Positions 39,601-52,212 of a stretch of 64,000 nt of DNA are shown here, one piece after another. The position numbers and the translations under genes are program-made. A model generated the notes under the pieces. It ran no database searches. It worked only from the letters and a program-made list of their open reading frames with translations, and was not told the DNA's origin. Each line of letters opens with the position of its first letter. Position 1 is the first letter of the stretch. The stretch is from the NCBI RefSeq assembly GCF_008831285.2, contig NC_045139.1, positions 6,666,204-6,730,203 on the forward strand, in the 5' to 3' direction. This DNA comes from Nymphaea colorata. Its lineage: Eukaryota > Streptophyta > Magnoliopsida > Nymphaeales > Nymphaeaceae.

Positions 39601-40046
39601 ACATAATATGGTTGAAGTAAAGCAAACTTTCTAAAGTATCATTTGCAAACAAATAAGTTCAAATTTTGAATTGTGTTTCTAGCTAAGTATATATATATAT
39701 ATATATAAGAAATTTGAAATCAACGGGAAGCCGAATGTTGTGGGACGACTAGCTATTTAAAAGCACCACTAAAAACATCATAAACCGTCAATAAAATCAC
39801 CACAATCCATGACTGACTACCTTATAAACTGTTGCTAATGCCCTTGTGGCAGAATAGTTATAAGCCTTTTGTCATCTGGCAACATTGGGCAGCCGGCTGA
39901 TTCGCCTTGAGTAGTGTTTTACCTCCAGTTTTGACAACATAATTTGCATTTTCAAGACGCGAAAATTGGCATAATAGGCTTGGCCTTGACTGTCATGGTG
40001 CAAATTGTATGGGTTGTATTTCATGTTGATATTGATAATGACAACA

Positions 40047-40190
40047 GTTTGTTATTGTTTCGTGAATCTGTTTAAAAGAATTGTTATTATAATATTTCAA
40101 GTTTGTTATTGTTTTGAATCTGTTTAAAAGAATTGTTATTATAATATTTCAAGTTTGTTATTGTTTCGTGAATCTATCTAAAATATTGTG
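40047..40190. repeat. ~54-bp tandem repeat, about 3 copies
   Basis: Units begin GTTTGTTATTGTTT at 40047, 40101 and 40153 and contain GAATCTGTTTAAAAGAATTG and TTATAATATTTCAA. The third copy diverges, and fragments of it continue to about 40250. Confidence 0.85.
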
Positions 40191-41526
40191 AGAGATTCAT
40201 GACATTGTTATTATAATATTTCATGAATCTATTTCGATCTTTAAAAATCTAACTGTTATTGTTAAGAAATTCCGTTTTGGACCTGTTTATGAAATAAATA
40301 TGAACTTAGATGCAAGTGCAAATAGGAAATTGGAAGGTATATTTTTCTTTTCTGTTTTCCTTTTTAGAGCTTCATTTGTATTAATAAGTGACAAAAAAAA
40401 TAAACAAAATTTTGTATGAAGAAATGATTAATTACATTTGTTTTAGTTGCTTATATATTTTAACAATATTTATTTAATCTATAAATAAATTTTGTTATAT
40501 TTTACTATGCATTCGTGCTTCCCTAACTAGACTACTTTCAACTGTTGGAATATGAATTATGAAAACATAAATTTCAAGAACATTATATTCTTCTTATCAA
40601 ATGCCTTATTAATATGCAACACCTACTAGAAGAATCTCAGGACCTGATAATTATAAAAAAAAAAAAAAACCACTCAAATGTACTTTACAGTTGTGATTTT
40701 CATGTGGAAAAAAACCTAACAATTTAGTAAAAATATTTTCCTTATGATTCAAACTATGATGTTTGCGTATATTGTAAAAAAATGTAATTTCTATTGAAGT
40801 TCTTAAAAATTCTATTGTAAAAAACTTAAATCTATATTGTTAACATAGAAGGAATGATCGAATACCAACAGTCAATCAAGTTGCTCTCTGATTTTACTTA
40901 AGGAGATGCAAAATACATACCAACGGTCATTTAGTTGTCAATGCATATGTACACCAACATCAATGTCTATATTGATGAAGTAGCAAAACTATATGTGAAA
41001 TTCATACCATTGAGTGGTTCTGCGTGGTTTAAGTGGGTAAACGTATAATTGATGTTTGGTTACATAGTTAGAACTTTGGAAATTGGCACGGAAGAATGTT
41101 TGCCTACCCGAATGTTTGTATTTGTTGTTTCTGCTTTCGCTGTCAAATGAGTAATCACACTTTAAATTCCATGGCAGACGCTTTGTTTGCAAGCCTAAGC
41201 AGCCATGCAGTGAGAGTTAGGGCACAAATCACGCTGTTCTATACGATCAAGAGTGCAAGTGGTCGGATGATTCGGATCTAGTTTGATGATGTGGGTAATT
41301 CAATGATCTAGATTCGATTTCGATGCAATTTCTAATGTATATTTTTGCTATCCAATCTATTTTGCAATGCGACGCCCTTATCGTATCGATCAAATGGGGA
41401 AATTCCAAGATTTTCTTGAAAAATTTTTACTATTTGAAAGGGTGATGATATCCGTATGGGTAGCCGCTTGACTCGGAAGTGTTTGGAAGTAGCAAGGTGG
41501 CGAATTTACTCAGTGAGGATATTCAT

Positions 41527-41551
41527 CTCTCTCTCTCTCTCTCTCTCTCTT
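41527..41551 (+). repeat. (CT)n tract in the 5' leader/promoter of the DUF212 gene
   Basis: About 25 bp of CT dinucleotides roughly 190 bp upstream of the start codon. Such CT/GA tracts are frequent near plant transcription starts and 5' UTRs. A GA-rich patch also lies at 41707-41724, just before the ATG. Confidence 0.85.
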
Positions 41552-41738
41552 GAGTTCCTGCATTTGCCCGCGAAATCAGGATCAAATCAATCGTGTATTG
41601 TTAGAGAAAGAGTCCCCCCTATCTGCATGGCTCTTTTCCGTCATCCCCACGTCGAGAATCGCAAGGTTGAGTTTGGTGCATGAGACGAGTGTGCTTGTGG
41701 GGGACAGAGAGAGCGAGAGAGAGAAACTGGTCGTAGTG

Positions 41739-44700
41739 ATGGAAGAATCTGTTTTCCCTTCCTCTTCGTCAGTGTTGGAGCTGCCGGCGACTAGCTCGCC
41801 ATCTTTGCTGAGCAATTCTCCTCTTTTTTTGGCTTGGGCGGCTTTTGCGATTGGACAGTCGTTCAAATTCTTCATCTTGTGGTACTTTCCCTTGACTGTG
41901 CGTGCCTTCTGTTCTGTGGTTTTTCTTTACTCTAGCCTTGGAAAACTTGATGCTTTGTTGCTTATCTAAACCATGCGTGAAATCTGTTAAGATCAATAGC
42001 TACCCCCTTCTCTTTTGGCTTTCCTCTAAGTTTGGTTTTCTCTCTATCATGACGTCCTCTTCGGGGAGCAGTTTGTGGCTAGTCTGCTTCTCATTGTGTC
42101 AATTTTATGAACTAGCAACTGCCATAACTAAGACTAAGAATCTGGATTTTCACCACGGTAGCAGTCAGCGGTCATGTAAGTCCTGCCTCTGTTTGTGATA
42201 TGATATTATGATGATAATAAGGAAGGAAACTTCTTCGGACTGTGGCCCCTTCCTGCTGAAAAATTTTACCTGAAAAATTATAATTTACTTTAGGAATGCA
42301 GGTATAAAGAAAGGCGATTCGATGCTAAGCTACTCATTGGATCTGGTGGGATGCCGTCATCTCATTCTGCCACGGTTACGGCACTCGCAGTTTCTATTGG
42401 ACTCCAAGAAGGATTTGACGGATCACTATTTGCTGTCGCAGCAGTCTTGGCTTCTGTTGTATGTTCCTTCCTTTTTTCCTGTTTTGCATTTACATAAGCA
42501 GGAAATAAGATCCACTTTTTCTATCAATAGTAAAATCTTAGCTTGCTTCTTCACCTACATGTATGATGAACACTCTTTTCTGATGCTGCTCATTTCAGGA
42601 GAAAATTAATACCGTTCAACGTGATGCTTTTTGTGATAAATAACTATCGAGGACATAATACCTATCTTAAAGGCTCATTTACAATCTCTTGGAGTCGGAT
42701 GTTATATGGACAACACAAACTTAAGAAAGCAAGATGGGGAATGCATTTTTATGTGTATGTGCATGTTTTGTCTTCACAGCTTCTAATTATTGCTCATTTC
42801 AGTCGCCAAAACAAACAAAACTATGTATTATCATTCTACTAGAGCAGTGAAGGTTTAAGATAATCCCAAGAAAACCAAATAGTCTTCAGTTAAAGAAAGC
42901 TAGATATTGTATTAGCATTCACTTAGTTGTCCGTTTTTCTGCCTTATAGACAGTGGATACACTGTTTTAACAACTGATGCCAGTTCATGCTCACTTTCTC
43001 TTGATATATTTGTATGTTTCAGCCAATTTTTCATTCGTGGAAATAATTTTCTCCACTTATAGTAGTTATTTTTTCCTAAATTTGCTTGCAGGTCATGTAC
43101 GATGCTTTTGGTGTTAGATTACACGCTGGGCGGCAGGCTGAGGTAATACTTGCTTCCGTTTCTTTTACCTTGTTTTCTCCTGTTTAACTTGGTCCTTCTA
43201 AAGGCAGTGTAATCTGTTCAGGTGACTTTTGTTAGTTAATCAGGGATCCGTCTTCTTCCTTTTCTTACCAATTGCAGAAAATGCTGAGGATGAAAATTGC
43301 ACGTGCTTGCCACACACACACACATATATGGAGATTTGGTCCCTCTTAACAGTCCATACTGTATGGGCAGTTATGATCTTTGCTTTGTGCATCTTGACCA
43401 GATAAGAATCTACGGATTACTTATTTTGGTCTTTGGACCATGTTTTTCTAACAGTTGAAAAATAGATAATTGTGAGCCATGTTTATATACTGGACATGTA
43501 AAAGTGTTTCCTGCTAGGCAAATGACTTAATTACATCCACGTGGTTAAATTCCAAAAAATAATGTGAAAAAAATGAGTAATATTGTCAATATTTTCGTGC
43601 AGTATGTAAATTTGAGATTTTCTTTACCTCAGAATGCCTGTCGAGTGCCATCCAAATAAGTCCCTTAAGATATATCTATCATGGTCCTTAGGAGTATGAT
43701 AGAAAATGTAATTTTTAAAATTTGAAAATCTAGATAGTTATGAGCCATTGATTTCTGGAGCTCTCCATTAGTTTGTAAATAAATGTTCTAATGGTGGATT
43801 TTTACTAAACAAATGATATAGAATAGAATGCATCTTTTCCCTAGATTGCACAAAAGAATATGGAAAAATATCATAATTGCTACATCAGAATGGTCCCCAC
43901 CAATTAATTAGTATATGTGTATGTGTGTGTGTGTGTTTGTGTATGCACATGTCCATGTGTGGAATTTTGAAAATATTATGTCAGAAGACCTTAAAATTTT
44001 GATATAAAAAGCAAAATATTGTGAGTATAGAATAATACAGGAGAGGAGACTCAAAATGTTGCTGTATGACCACAAAAATTTCATTTGTTGCTCTCCTAAG
44101 CAACACTCTCACTAAGTAATTGTGCTTCTCTCTCTTGTGTGCTTCAGAAAACACAAGACCTTTAAATATTATGTTACTTGGCAGTTGGCCTGAGCAGCAC
44201 TCAGAAACTGCTGCATACAAGCCATAGTTTTTAGAGTTTAGTGTCAGGTCGTGCAATCTTGTTTCATATCTTGGAATTCTAAAATAAAATATGCTCGAAG
44301 GATAAATCAGGCAGCTCAGAGACACATTGATGACAATGACCCGAGAGCAAGCAGAAGCATAGTTGAGTCTTGAGACTACTCCAGCACAATTATCTGAGCA
44401 AGAGTAGCAATTTTTTGGTAGTGTATTCCAAACAAATAGATTTATTTTCTTGTGGTGATGCAAGTTGCTTTGATCACCTTTCGGAATAACCCTTATCTGA
44501 TACTGGAGATTTGACACTACTGTACGGATGCATTATCTACTGTTACCAATTGTTTGTAAGTTGAAAGTACTTCTGCATTCACTTTACAACCGGACTCTTT
44601 ACAGGTGCTGAATCAGATTGTATTTGAGCTACCGGCAGAGCATCCTCTGTCTGACACTAGGCCGCTGCGTGAACTTCTGGGACACACTCCACCTCAGGTC

Positions 44701-45579
44701 CTTCTTTCCATTCCCCTAGATATGGTCGACCTCTTGGTATTCCATTTTAAAATATTAGTAGTTTGTCAATATGAGATATTTCAAAAATTTTAGAAGAATT
44801 TCTCCTTTTTTACTTTATTTGTGTTGGAAATCTGCAGTCATTGTGCATCAGTAAATAGTAATCATATATCTGGAGATGCATCTGTGGGCATCTCCCAACT
44901 TTTGTGGCCCAGGTGCCTCTTACATCTCTAGCTTTCAGTATTGGTCAATACTGTGGCATAGTTTCAGTTCTGAGGTCAGGTGCTTCTAACAACAAATCAT
45001 AGGAGTCAGGCTCCATGAAGGCTATGTGACTTCAGTGATTTCATGTGGTATAATTGTTTCTAAATTCATTTATATTGGCCTGTAACTGACTCTTGTTATT
45101 GCACAATCCATGATGGTAAAAAAAGTGCAACTCTCAAGTAGTAGCATTTTGCTAGTAAAATGAACTGGCAATCTTAGTCCTCTCGCAACTTGTCATGTTC
45201 CAGAAACAGCAAAAGTATGTCCACTGTTCTAAATGAATACTAAGTAACCATTTCCAAGGTGTGGAGACATCTAGTTTTTGTTTCTTTTGAATACCAGCAT
45301 CTCAACTTGATGTTCTCTAACCTGCTATTTCACTTAGATATTGGGCATTTTTGAACGTAAGTTAAGCTGATCATATCAGCTTCACAATATTTGGTTAAGC
45401 TGAAACATTAGAAAATAAACTGTGCTATGATTGTAAGTATGCTTTCACATCCATGTAGATACTTGGATTTGAATTGACGTTTAAATGCTTTGGACTCTCA
45501 GGTTTTTGCTGGATCAATGCTTGGACTTGCTATTGCTCTTGTGGGCTATGCCATATCTAAATCAGTAATTGTGGGGTGA
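41739..45579 (+). CDS. divergent PAP2 family protein (DUF212; acid phosphatase/vanadium haloperoxidase-related)
   Basis: Small membrane protein of the DUF212/YuiD-like group, related to PAP2 phosphatases and vanadium haloperoxidases; its substrate is not established. Five exons: 41739-41881, 42302-42458, 43092-43142, 44605-44697, 45502-45579, with consistent phases and a 173-aa product, about the usual family length. Visible features are a Ser-rich N-terminus, a first hydrophobic segment (SPLFLAWAAFAIGQSF), the family motif GSGGMPSSHSATVTAL at about 61-76, a second hydrophobic stretch, YDAFGVRLHAGRQAE, the conserved LRELLGHTPPQVFAGS block, and a last membrane segment ending with the C-terminus. 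Exon 1 ends in a split Trp codon joined to the YKERRFD segment, as the family requires. An ATG at 41739 is preferred because the frame upstream lacks family similarity. The gene is convergent with malate synthase, whose stop lies 0.8 kb away. Confidence 0.92.
43310..43327. repeat. short (CA)n/(TA)n tract, DUF212 gene intron 3
   Basis: A short CA dinucleotide run passes into TATATG. A related GT-rich tract lies in the same intron at about 43916-43940. The intron (43143-44604, about 1.5 kb) otherwise shows no coding signal. Confidence 0.7.
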
Positions 45580-46416
45580 TACACTCTTTAAGTGATCAGC
45601 TGCTTCACCAAGAAGTCTCTGCACCAGTAGATGCTGACAATCACCTTGAACTCAGGAAGTTCTGCTATAGACTTTCTCAATCAGCTTCTTGCATCTGATC
45701 GGTTATTCACTGTGACAGTGTGTTGTCACATGTAGCGTGAACATTGGTTCTCACCTTATTTGCTTGGAAGCAATAAGTTGCATGTATATAGGCAATTCTG
45801 ATCCACTTTTCTGAGATTGATTGCGTACTCTTTTCTTTGGCTTATTACATGGTCACATAGTGTCAGTTTCTAGGTCGTGTGTATGGCTTCATCTCTATCC
45901 AGAGATGGTTATTCCTGGTTTTTCGTGTTCTCATAAATTTTTCTCATTTTTCATGTAGAAACTTCCATTAGTATTTGTTATCAATATTTTTGCACTGCTC
46001 TTTCGGGTTTCTACTTGATGTGGTGTCCTGATAATATCAGTCCAGCGGTTGAGTTTCTCTTGCATCTTCCAACTCTTTGTAACATACAGACACATGCACA
46101 TGCACGTATACATGTACATACGTGCATAGATTTTTAACATCAATACTCTATTAGTGTTTGGTAGCAGAATTTTTTGGTCCATGACTCCTTGTGCTCTAGC
46201 ATTCGCAACTAAAAGTCAGATAGCTGTGCAAGTGGTTGCCCATCTAGTTCCTGCCATGAAGAACATTATAATGGGTAACCTGATGCGATTCAGAATTTCA
46301 AATAACTTTGTCTGGGCCTTTTTCATTTTCAAATATCAGTCACAAAATAAACTGCCATTTTATTGCCATTATATTTCTAGGCATCCTTTTTTCCATCTAA
46401 AGGAGGACGGGAATTC
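45580..46416. other. 3' UTR/intergenic spacer between convergent genes
   Basis: The 837 bp separate the stop codons of the DUF212 gene and malate synthase. The space is short enough that the two 3' UTRs probably take up most of it and could approach or overlap each other. No gene or repeat was seen apart from an ACATGCACATGCACGTATACATG-like purine/pyrimidine alternation around 46090. Confidence 0.6.
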
Positions 46417-49070
46417 TTAAAGTTTTGAACATGCATCAGGATGAAACTGTACTATCTGGTTGTAGGCCTCTAATGTAAGGAAATCATCAAGGGTTGGAGT
46501 GGTGCACTGTCTAGTGAAAATGTTACATGCCTTTCTAAACATCCCCTCTGCAAAACGTTCGTGGCCAACTTCTCTCTCTATCCTTGCCATCTCCTCTTTC
46601 ACCACTCTTTCGAACAATTCCATGGTAGCCTTCAATTTTATGCGGCCTTCACCCTCCAAGACTGCACCATGTTTAATCCACTGCCAGTTCTGGACCCTGC
46701 AGATTTCTGCAGTTGCAGCATCTTCCATGAGATGATACAGTGGTACAGATCCCGTCCCACTGAGCCACGCTGCCAGATACTGTATACCAACACGTACATT
46801 GAGTCTTAGAGCATCGACAGTTTGTGTCCCCCGAGGTCTTTGGAGCAGGTCATCTTCTGTAATTCCAGAGGAGTCTTCACGCTTCTTGATCTCAATTTGG
46901 TTTGGTCCATTTTTCATGTTGTTATTGAAAACCTCCATTACCAGCTGTATCAGGCCTGGATGAGCAGCCCATGTGCCATCATGTCCTGCATGAACTTCTC
47001 GTAATTTGTCCTTGAAGACCAACTCCAGTGCTGCTTCATTTGCAACATCATCATCCTTAATTGGAATTTGGGCTGCCTGCAGATTAAATGTAAAACTTTT
47101 AGCGTATCCTTTTCTGTTCCCATATCTTGCTTGTGCTTGCCCACATTACTCCTTTTAGCTGGCACATGCAGCCAATGTTAGACAATCCAGTAGGATTAAA
47201 TAGTTATGGACAGTCCTACATAATCAGGCGTACCAATCTGGTTCAGACTCAGAACATGGTTCACAAGGCTCTGCTTCTGCTACAACCTTTTCTTCACTTG
47301 AAGTCAAGGGAAACCTAAGCCTGAACCCTCTTAGGAACAGTAAAATCCCTGGATGTCCCCCTGAGGTCAGCTTGTCTCCTAGAATATCTGAAAGGCAAGA
47401 AAAAATCAAAAAAAAAAAAAAAAACTCAAGTACGTGAAAAATTTTATTTGTGGAAAAAACTCAATTATTGGTCTGGTTGGAACGAGCTTCTAGTTTTCGA
47501 ATCCACAGTTTCTGCCTAATCTTGTTTTCAAGTGTAATAGTACTTCCAGTTGCAGTTCTTTTTTGCCCCTTTTTCTTAGAAATGAACTTTAACTTTTTTC
47601 TATTTTTGTATAAATCGTCTGTTTTCTTTCTTCCATCTTTTCGATTGCATAACCTAAAAGGCTAAAACACATTCATGATTGAACGACTTTGGGCTATTCG
47701 AGATTTTGCTAGCCATGATCACACAGATCAAGAGAACCTTCTGATTTCTACATCTCGTTTTCTTAGTTTCACATTAATCTGATGCAATTGTTTGGCAAGC
47801 CGGATTCGTTGAAGGTATTACATGGAACAAACTTATTGGTCGTCAAAGAACGTAGCCATTCCAGAACTTCCTCACCATGCAACAAAAAATTGGCTGCATG
47901 GGAAAAACCATCTACTGCTGGTCCAAACATGAATCAGATATAAAAAGCCAAAAAGGAAAAGAAATCCTACCATGCCACCCATTGCATGCACGCCTCTCCT
48001 ATGGCATGTGTAAATAAGGAGGTCCGAGTATGACTTCATTAGGTGCTGTGTCATGCCAACTTGGACTCTGTCAGGAAGCAGACGGTCTGGGTGTGCTTGA
48101 AAGGTTTTGACATAGCTGAAGATGTAGTCCCATCTTCCACAGTTGAGTCCTAAGGAGTGTTCTCTCAACTCGTACAGTATTTCATCCATCTGAAACACTG
48201 CTGGAAGTGTCTCGATTAAAACAGTTGCTTTGATGCTTCCTCTTGGAATATTAGCTACTTCCTCTGCTCTCTCAAATACCGACTTCCATACCCTTGCTTC
48301 CCTGCCAAAATGTGCCTACATAGCTGATGATATAGTTCTCATGGACCTTTTTTGTTTAATGTATGAGCAAGAAAGGGAAGGACTATGGTTGCACGAGAGT
48401 AGTTTATTAGCTTTCAGGAAGGGTTAAAACCGTTGAGTCCCATTCATATGATGCATCAGAGGTTGTCAAACCTACTTGACAAATTAAAGGAATTAAAGGA
48501 ATCATATATTCATATTAGGTAGACTAATGTGTTTGAACTGATATTGATGCATAGATCCACACAGACAAAAATGCTATGTGTGTGTGTGTGTGTAAGTGTG
48601 CGTGTGTGTATTGACAAGCAGACACCCAACTAAGCCTATTCTGTCAACCAGTTATTGAGAAAGCACAATTCAGACTTGCGGAAATAGTGCCATGCATGTG
48701 CACTTGCCTTGAGTGCTCCATCTTGGGCAGATAGAAGAAAGGTCCAAAGCCTGAGCCTTGTGTTGATCTAAAAATGGCATAGTTATGGTAGAAGTAAAGG
48801 CCAAAATCCACAAGGCAGCCTGTGGCGGGCTCATTATCTATCAGGATGTGAGCCTCTGGCAGGTGCCACGCTCGTGTCCTCACAAAAAGCACTGCCCTCT
48901 CCTCGTTCAGTATATAAAGCCTGTTTCTCTGAGCGTCATGGAAGTTGATGGTTCCATTGACTGCATCCTTCAGATTGACTTGTCCCTTCATGAGGTTATC
49001 CCAAGTTGGTGAGAGGGAGTCTTCAAAATCAGCCTGCATTTAAACCATCATCATCAGCCATTGCTCTCTC

Positions 49071-49148
<78 letters not shown>

Positions 49149-49510
49149 CTCGAGATTACCATGAAAACTTTAGCTCCAGAATTGAGTGCATTGATAATCA
49201 TTTTCCGCTCCACTGGACCAGTGATCTCCACTCTACGGTCAGCTACGACTGAAGGGATCGGTGCACATACCCAGCTCCCCTCCCTTATCCATCGGCTAGC
49301 AGGATCAAACACAGGAAGATCACCAGAATTATACCTCTCTTTTGCTTGCTTTCTGCACTCCATTATGTACTTGACCGGCTGCCTGAATTCTCTATGCAAA
49401 TCGGCCAAGAATTGCAATGCCTCCTTGCTCAAGATGCTGGCATAAGCATCGTCATAATGCCCTCGGATTTCGACTCCATGAGGAACATCATAATTCCTGC
49501 AGTTCTCCAT
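46417..49510 (-). CDS. MLS: malate synthase, glyoxysomal
   Basis: Condenses glyoxylate with acetyl-CoA to malate in the glyoxylate cycle, in glyoxysomes of germinating seedlings and senescing tissue. Four exons: 49160-49510, 48708-49033, 47971-48301, 46417-47076, giving 555 aa against about 560-570 usual. Landmarks are [11 protein letters not shown] near the start, [20 protein letters not shown], the [13 protein letters not shown] block, [15 protein letters not shown], the signature [16 protein letters not shown] (about 272-287) and [12 protein letters not shown]. Glu256 and Asp284 have the 28-residue spacing of the two Mg ligands known from E. coli malate synthase G, and the catalytic Asp is expected in [10 protein letters not shown] (about residue 455). 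The C-terminus is SKL, a type 1 peroxisomal signal. Intron 2 must be spliced GC-AG (AG|GCAAGT); the nearby GT would break the frame. Intron 1 holds a CT/TA microsatellite. No disruption is seen, so the gene looks functional. Confidence 0.97.
48302..48707 (-). other. GC-AG intron of malate synthase
   Basis: On the minus strand exon 2 ends CACTCAAG and the intron begins GCAAGT, the consensus form of the rare GC donor. It ends TTTTGGCAG before GGAAGCAAGG. Splicing here yields MEHSREARVW, exactly the expected family sequence. The GT two codons downstream (CAA|GTGCAC) would shift the frame in exon 3. A short (GT)n tract lies at 48575-48612. Confidence 0.9.
49062..49147. repeat. (CT)n-(TA)n compound microsatellite in malate synthase intron 1
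   Basis: About 70 bp of CT dinucleotides, interrupted by CCCT, is followed by about 17 bp of TA. It fills most of the 126-bp intron (49034-49159) and comes within about 11 bp of the 5' splice site on the minus strand. Read in the transcript it is an AT run followed by a GA run. Confidence 0.95.
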
Positions 49511-49545
49511 TTCCTACTTGTTACTGATTGATGCTAAAAGATACT

Positions 49546-49558
49546 AGAAATATATAAG
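49546..49558 (-). promoter_or_regulatory. candidate TATA box of malate synthase
   Basis: The minus strand reads CCCTTATATATTTC about 40 bp upstream of the ATG at 49510. If used, the 5' leader would be only about 10-15 nt, which is short for a plant mRNA, so another promoter further up is also possible. Confidence 0.25.
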
Positions 49559-50360
49559 GGACACGATGATCTGATTGTGCTAATAAGGTATGGGCTTGTC
49601 ATGGAGGTGGTTGCCAGAATCACAACTACTGATATCAGGTTGTTATTTGGTGTCGTTACATTAGTCATCTCCAATAAAAGGCTGGCGTATGCGTCTTACT
49701 TGCAGTGCTTGGCTAATTTAGTGATTAATTCTTGCAGAGATGTTAGCTCATACTCATCCAATTAACTGTTCTAGTTAAGGAAATTAAACTACATTGAAAA
49801 GATACTAATATTCAGTTTAGATTGTTTCATCTCAGTTCATCAGGTCGGCTATCTGAATTCAAAGAAGGTAATTAGTCAAATTCTGGAAATAGGTGTCCAA
49901 ATCCTAGTCCTTGTCTGCATGAATTACTTTAGATATCATTAGTTTGCTTCCCGAATGAATCCCTCCGTCTCGGCGTGTGTGTGATTAAACCAACTTTTTT
50001 AACATTAGCAGCAATAGAATCATTACGTCACCCTTGGGATGGCATAGGTGACTATTTCTAGCAGGAGGTTCCATCGAAAGTGAAGTGACAAGCTCTCGGA
50101 TGCGAACTTCATACTTAACCAAGGCATATAGTATGAAGTTTTGGAAATGCCAGGAGTCAAAATGTCAACTTAGTGAGCCACGGCAGTCTGAACTTAAGTT
50201 ATTTGTCCTCTCAAGCTCGCCGTGTTTAGCCTTGGATCGACTGAAATCTTAAACTGGGTCTGCGAAACCATGTGCAGGCATAAGATTGGTTACATTCAAA
50301 AGCAAATTCGTTGAGCAGAAAGTCGCCCCATTCAAAAGTGAATTTACGATAGATCACAGT

Positions 50361-50802
50361 CAGGGCTGCACACGAGCCAAGTCGAGCTCGAGCTTGCCCA
50401 GCTCGAGCTCGACTCGACTCAACGAGCTCGAGCTCGAACTCGACTCGAACTCGAGTCGAGCTACCTAACACAAGCTCGAGCTCGACTCGATTAAATAAAG
50501 TCGAGCTCGAGCTCGACTCGATTAACTCGATTAGCTCGTCTAAATAAAATATGATCTTTCTTTTTAAAATATCTAGTAAATTTCATGACGTGGGATGAAA
50601 TTTGTTTACTCATCGAGTATAAACGAGTCGAGTCGAGTATAAACGAGTCGAGTTCTTAAAACTCGAACTCGACTCGTTTACTCATTCGAGTTTCATTGTA
50701 AGCTCGAACTCGACTCGTTTATAAACGAGTCGAGCTCGAGCCGAGTTTAACCAGGCGAGTTCGAGTCGAGCCCGAGCTGGCTCGACTCGTTGTGCAGCCC
50801 TA
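50361..50802. mobile_element. hAT-type MITE with exact 8-bp TSD
   Basis: The 442-bp element starts CAGGGCTGCACACGAG and its other end reads, on the opposite strand, TAGGGCTGCACAACGAG. It is flanked on each side by ATCACAGT (50353-50360 and 50803-50810). Both the CAGGG/TAGGG terminus and the 8-bp duplication are hallmarks of hAT elements. The interior is built of many GAGCTCGA/ACTCGACTCG palindromic units, so either strand can fold extensively, with an AT-rich centre at about 50530-50630. It has no coding capacity. It lies about 0.85 kb upstream of the malate synthase start. Confidence 0.93.
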
Positions 50803-52212
50803 ATCACAGTATTCCAATCTCTTTAGCAGGGCTTGTACGTGGGCTAGAAATGCAGTTGGAGGATCATCTGAACTTTAACATACCTGATGTACTTGCCCAT
50901 TGAAGCTGCAATATGAACTTAGTTATAAGACTTCAAGCTGCAGGCATAGAGTTTACTGTTTGTCAAGCTGAACTTTTAGAAGCTTGTTCCAGGCCATGAT
51001 CATGTCCCTAAACCTTTCATGCAAGACAGTAGGCTATAAACCATTTTGGATTCCATGCGTGTTATAAGTTTCAATGACCTCTTAGCGAAAGCACCTCCAT
51101 CCTGGAAATTAGTTGAAGGTTCGTTTACACCAACTTAAAACTGAAGTCATCCTCAAAGGATTGGCGGTAAAAACTTTTACCCACCAATCTTTTGCGCTAA
51201 TCAGCACAAACAAGTCTTGATAGAGAGATGCGATGGAAAATGAAAAAGAAAACAGTACATAAATCATAATGTCTTCTATCACAATTGCAGACATTTAATG
51301 ATTAGGGTTGACAAGACCATCAATTCTCAAGTGTATACATGATGCTTTCTTAAGACATAATTTGTTCAAGGTTCCAGGAATGTCTGACATACAAGCAAAG
51401 ATACAACTTCCTACTCCTAATCATGGCAACCAGATCATTTCCACAAATATAGCACTAACATTGCTCACAAATGCCCAATCTAATAAAGGAACAAGTGGCT
51501 AATACAAATAGAAAATCGTATTTTTACACCTCTGTGACTTAAAAAATCACAAACTTTTGAGCATAGTTGCATTTGACAAAAAATCAAGTCCATCATCCTG
51601 CTTCTTGGCTGCACGCAAGAAGATCCAGCATCCAGCTTTACTCAGCCTTGATAATAACATCATAACGCAATTCACAGGTACTTGCTCTTCATGGCATTTT
51701 TGTCAAAATGCACAAAGGAGGAAGAACCAAAGTTGAGCATCAGCAAGATGATTGTTGACAGAAATCCAGCATATCGGCTTCAGGAATACACATTTCATGC
51801 ACGGGAAAACTTTGGTGCCCGCAACAGTTGGGGAAACAAAATTTTATCTACATAACCCCCACCGAAAGGGAACTGTTCAAGCCCTGTTCTGCAAAATATC
51901 TCTCTTTCCCAGAAACAAGCATAAAGGGAAAAACCCTGCCCAAAGCATAAAATATAAGCATTACATGGCACTGAGCTTTGCTCCCCAGCCAGATTGTCTA
52001 GACAGCGACAATCCCAAGCAAGACTCTTCAAACACCAGCTGAAAGTAACTTCATTAGGTAACACTCAGGTTGATCCGCATCAACTCAGTCGAAGTTAAGT
52101 AATGTGGCTGCATTTCAGAGAACGAAACTGGTTAAATCCAGCTCAGCTCTCCCCCTTGATTACCAGCAGGAAGGCCCAGTGCTGAGAAAGAATCACGTGT
52201 GCTTGATTCTCT

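Larger units (their letters stand above)
32483..41526. other. intergenic region between divergent ankyrin and DUF212 genes
   Basis: About 9 kb, AT-rich and without a supported gene. It should hold both promoters. Listed separately are a SINE-like block (37080-37460) and two tandem repeats (39515-39600, 40047-40190). Segments resembling TAGCAACAGTTT subterminal repeats near 37850-37910 and ATAAACTGTTGCTAATG near 39823 suggest decayed DNA transposons, but no complete element was delimited. Confidence 0.55.
49511..52212. other. intergenic region between malate synthase and the bromodomain gene
   Basis: About 2.7 kb containing the malate synthase promoter (right of 49510) and the 3' UTR of the bromodomain gene (left of 52213). 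A 442-bp hAT MITE sits in the middle (50361-50802). No other gene is supported. Confidence 0.6.

Noticed and set aside
48703-48708. A GT donor two codons downstream (CAA|GTGCAC) for malate synthase intron 2
   Set aside because: It would place exon 3 in the wrong frame; the GC donor gives the conserved protein.
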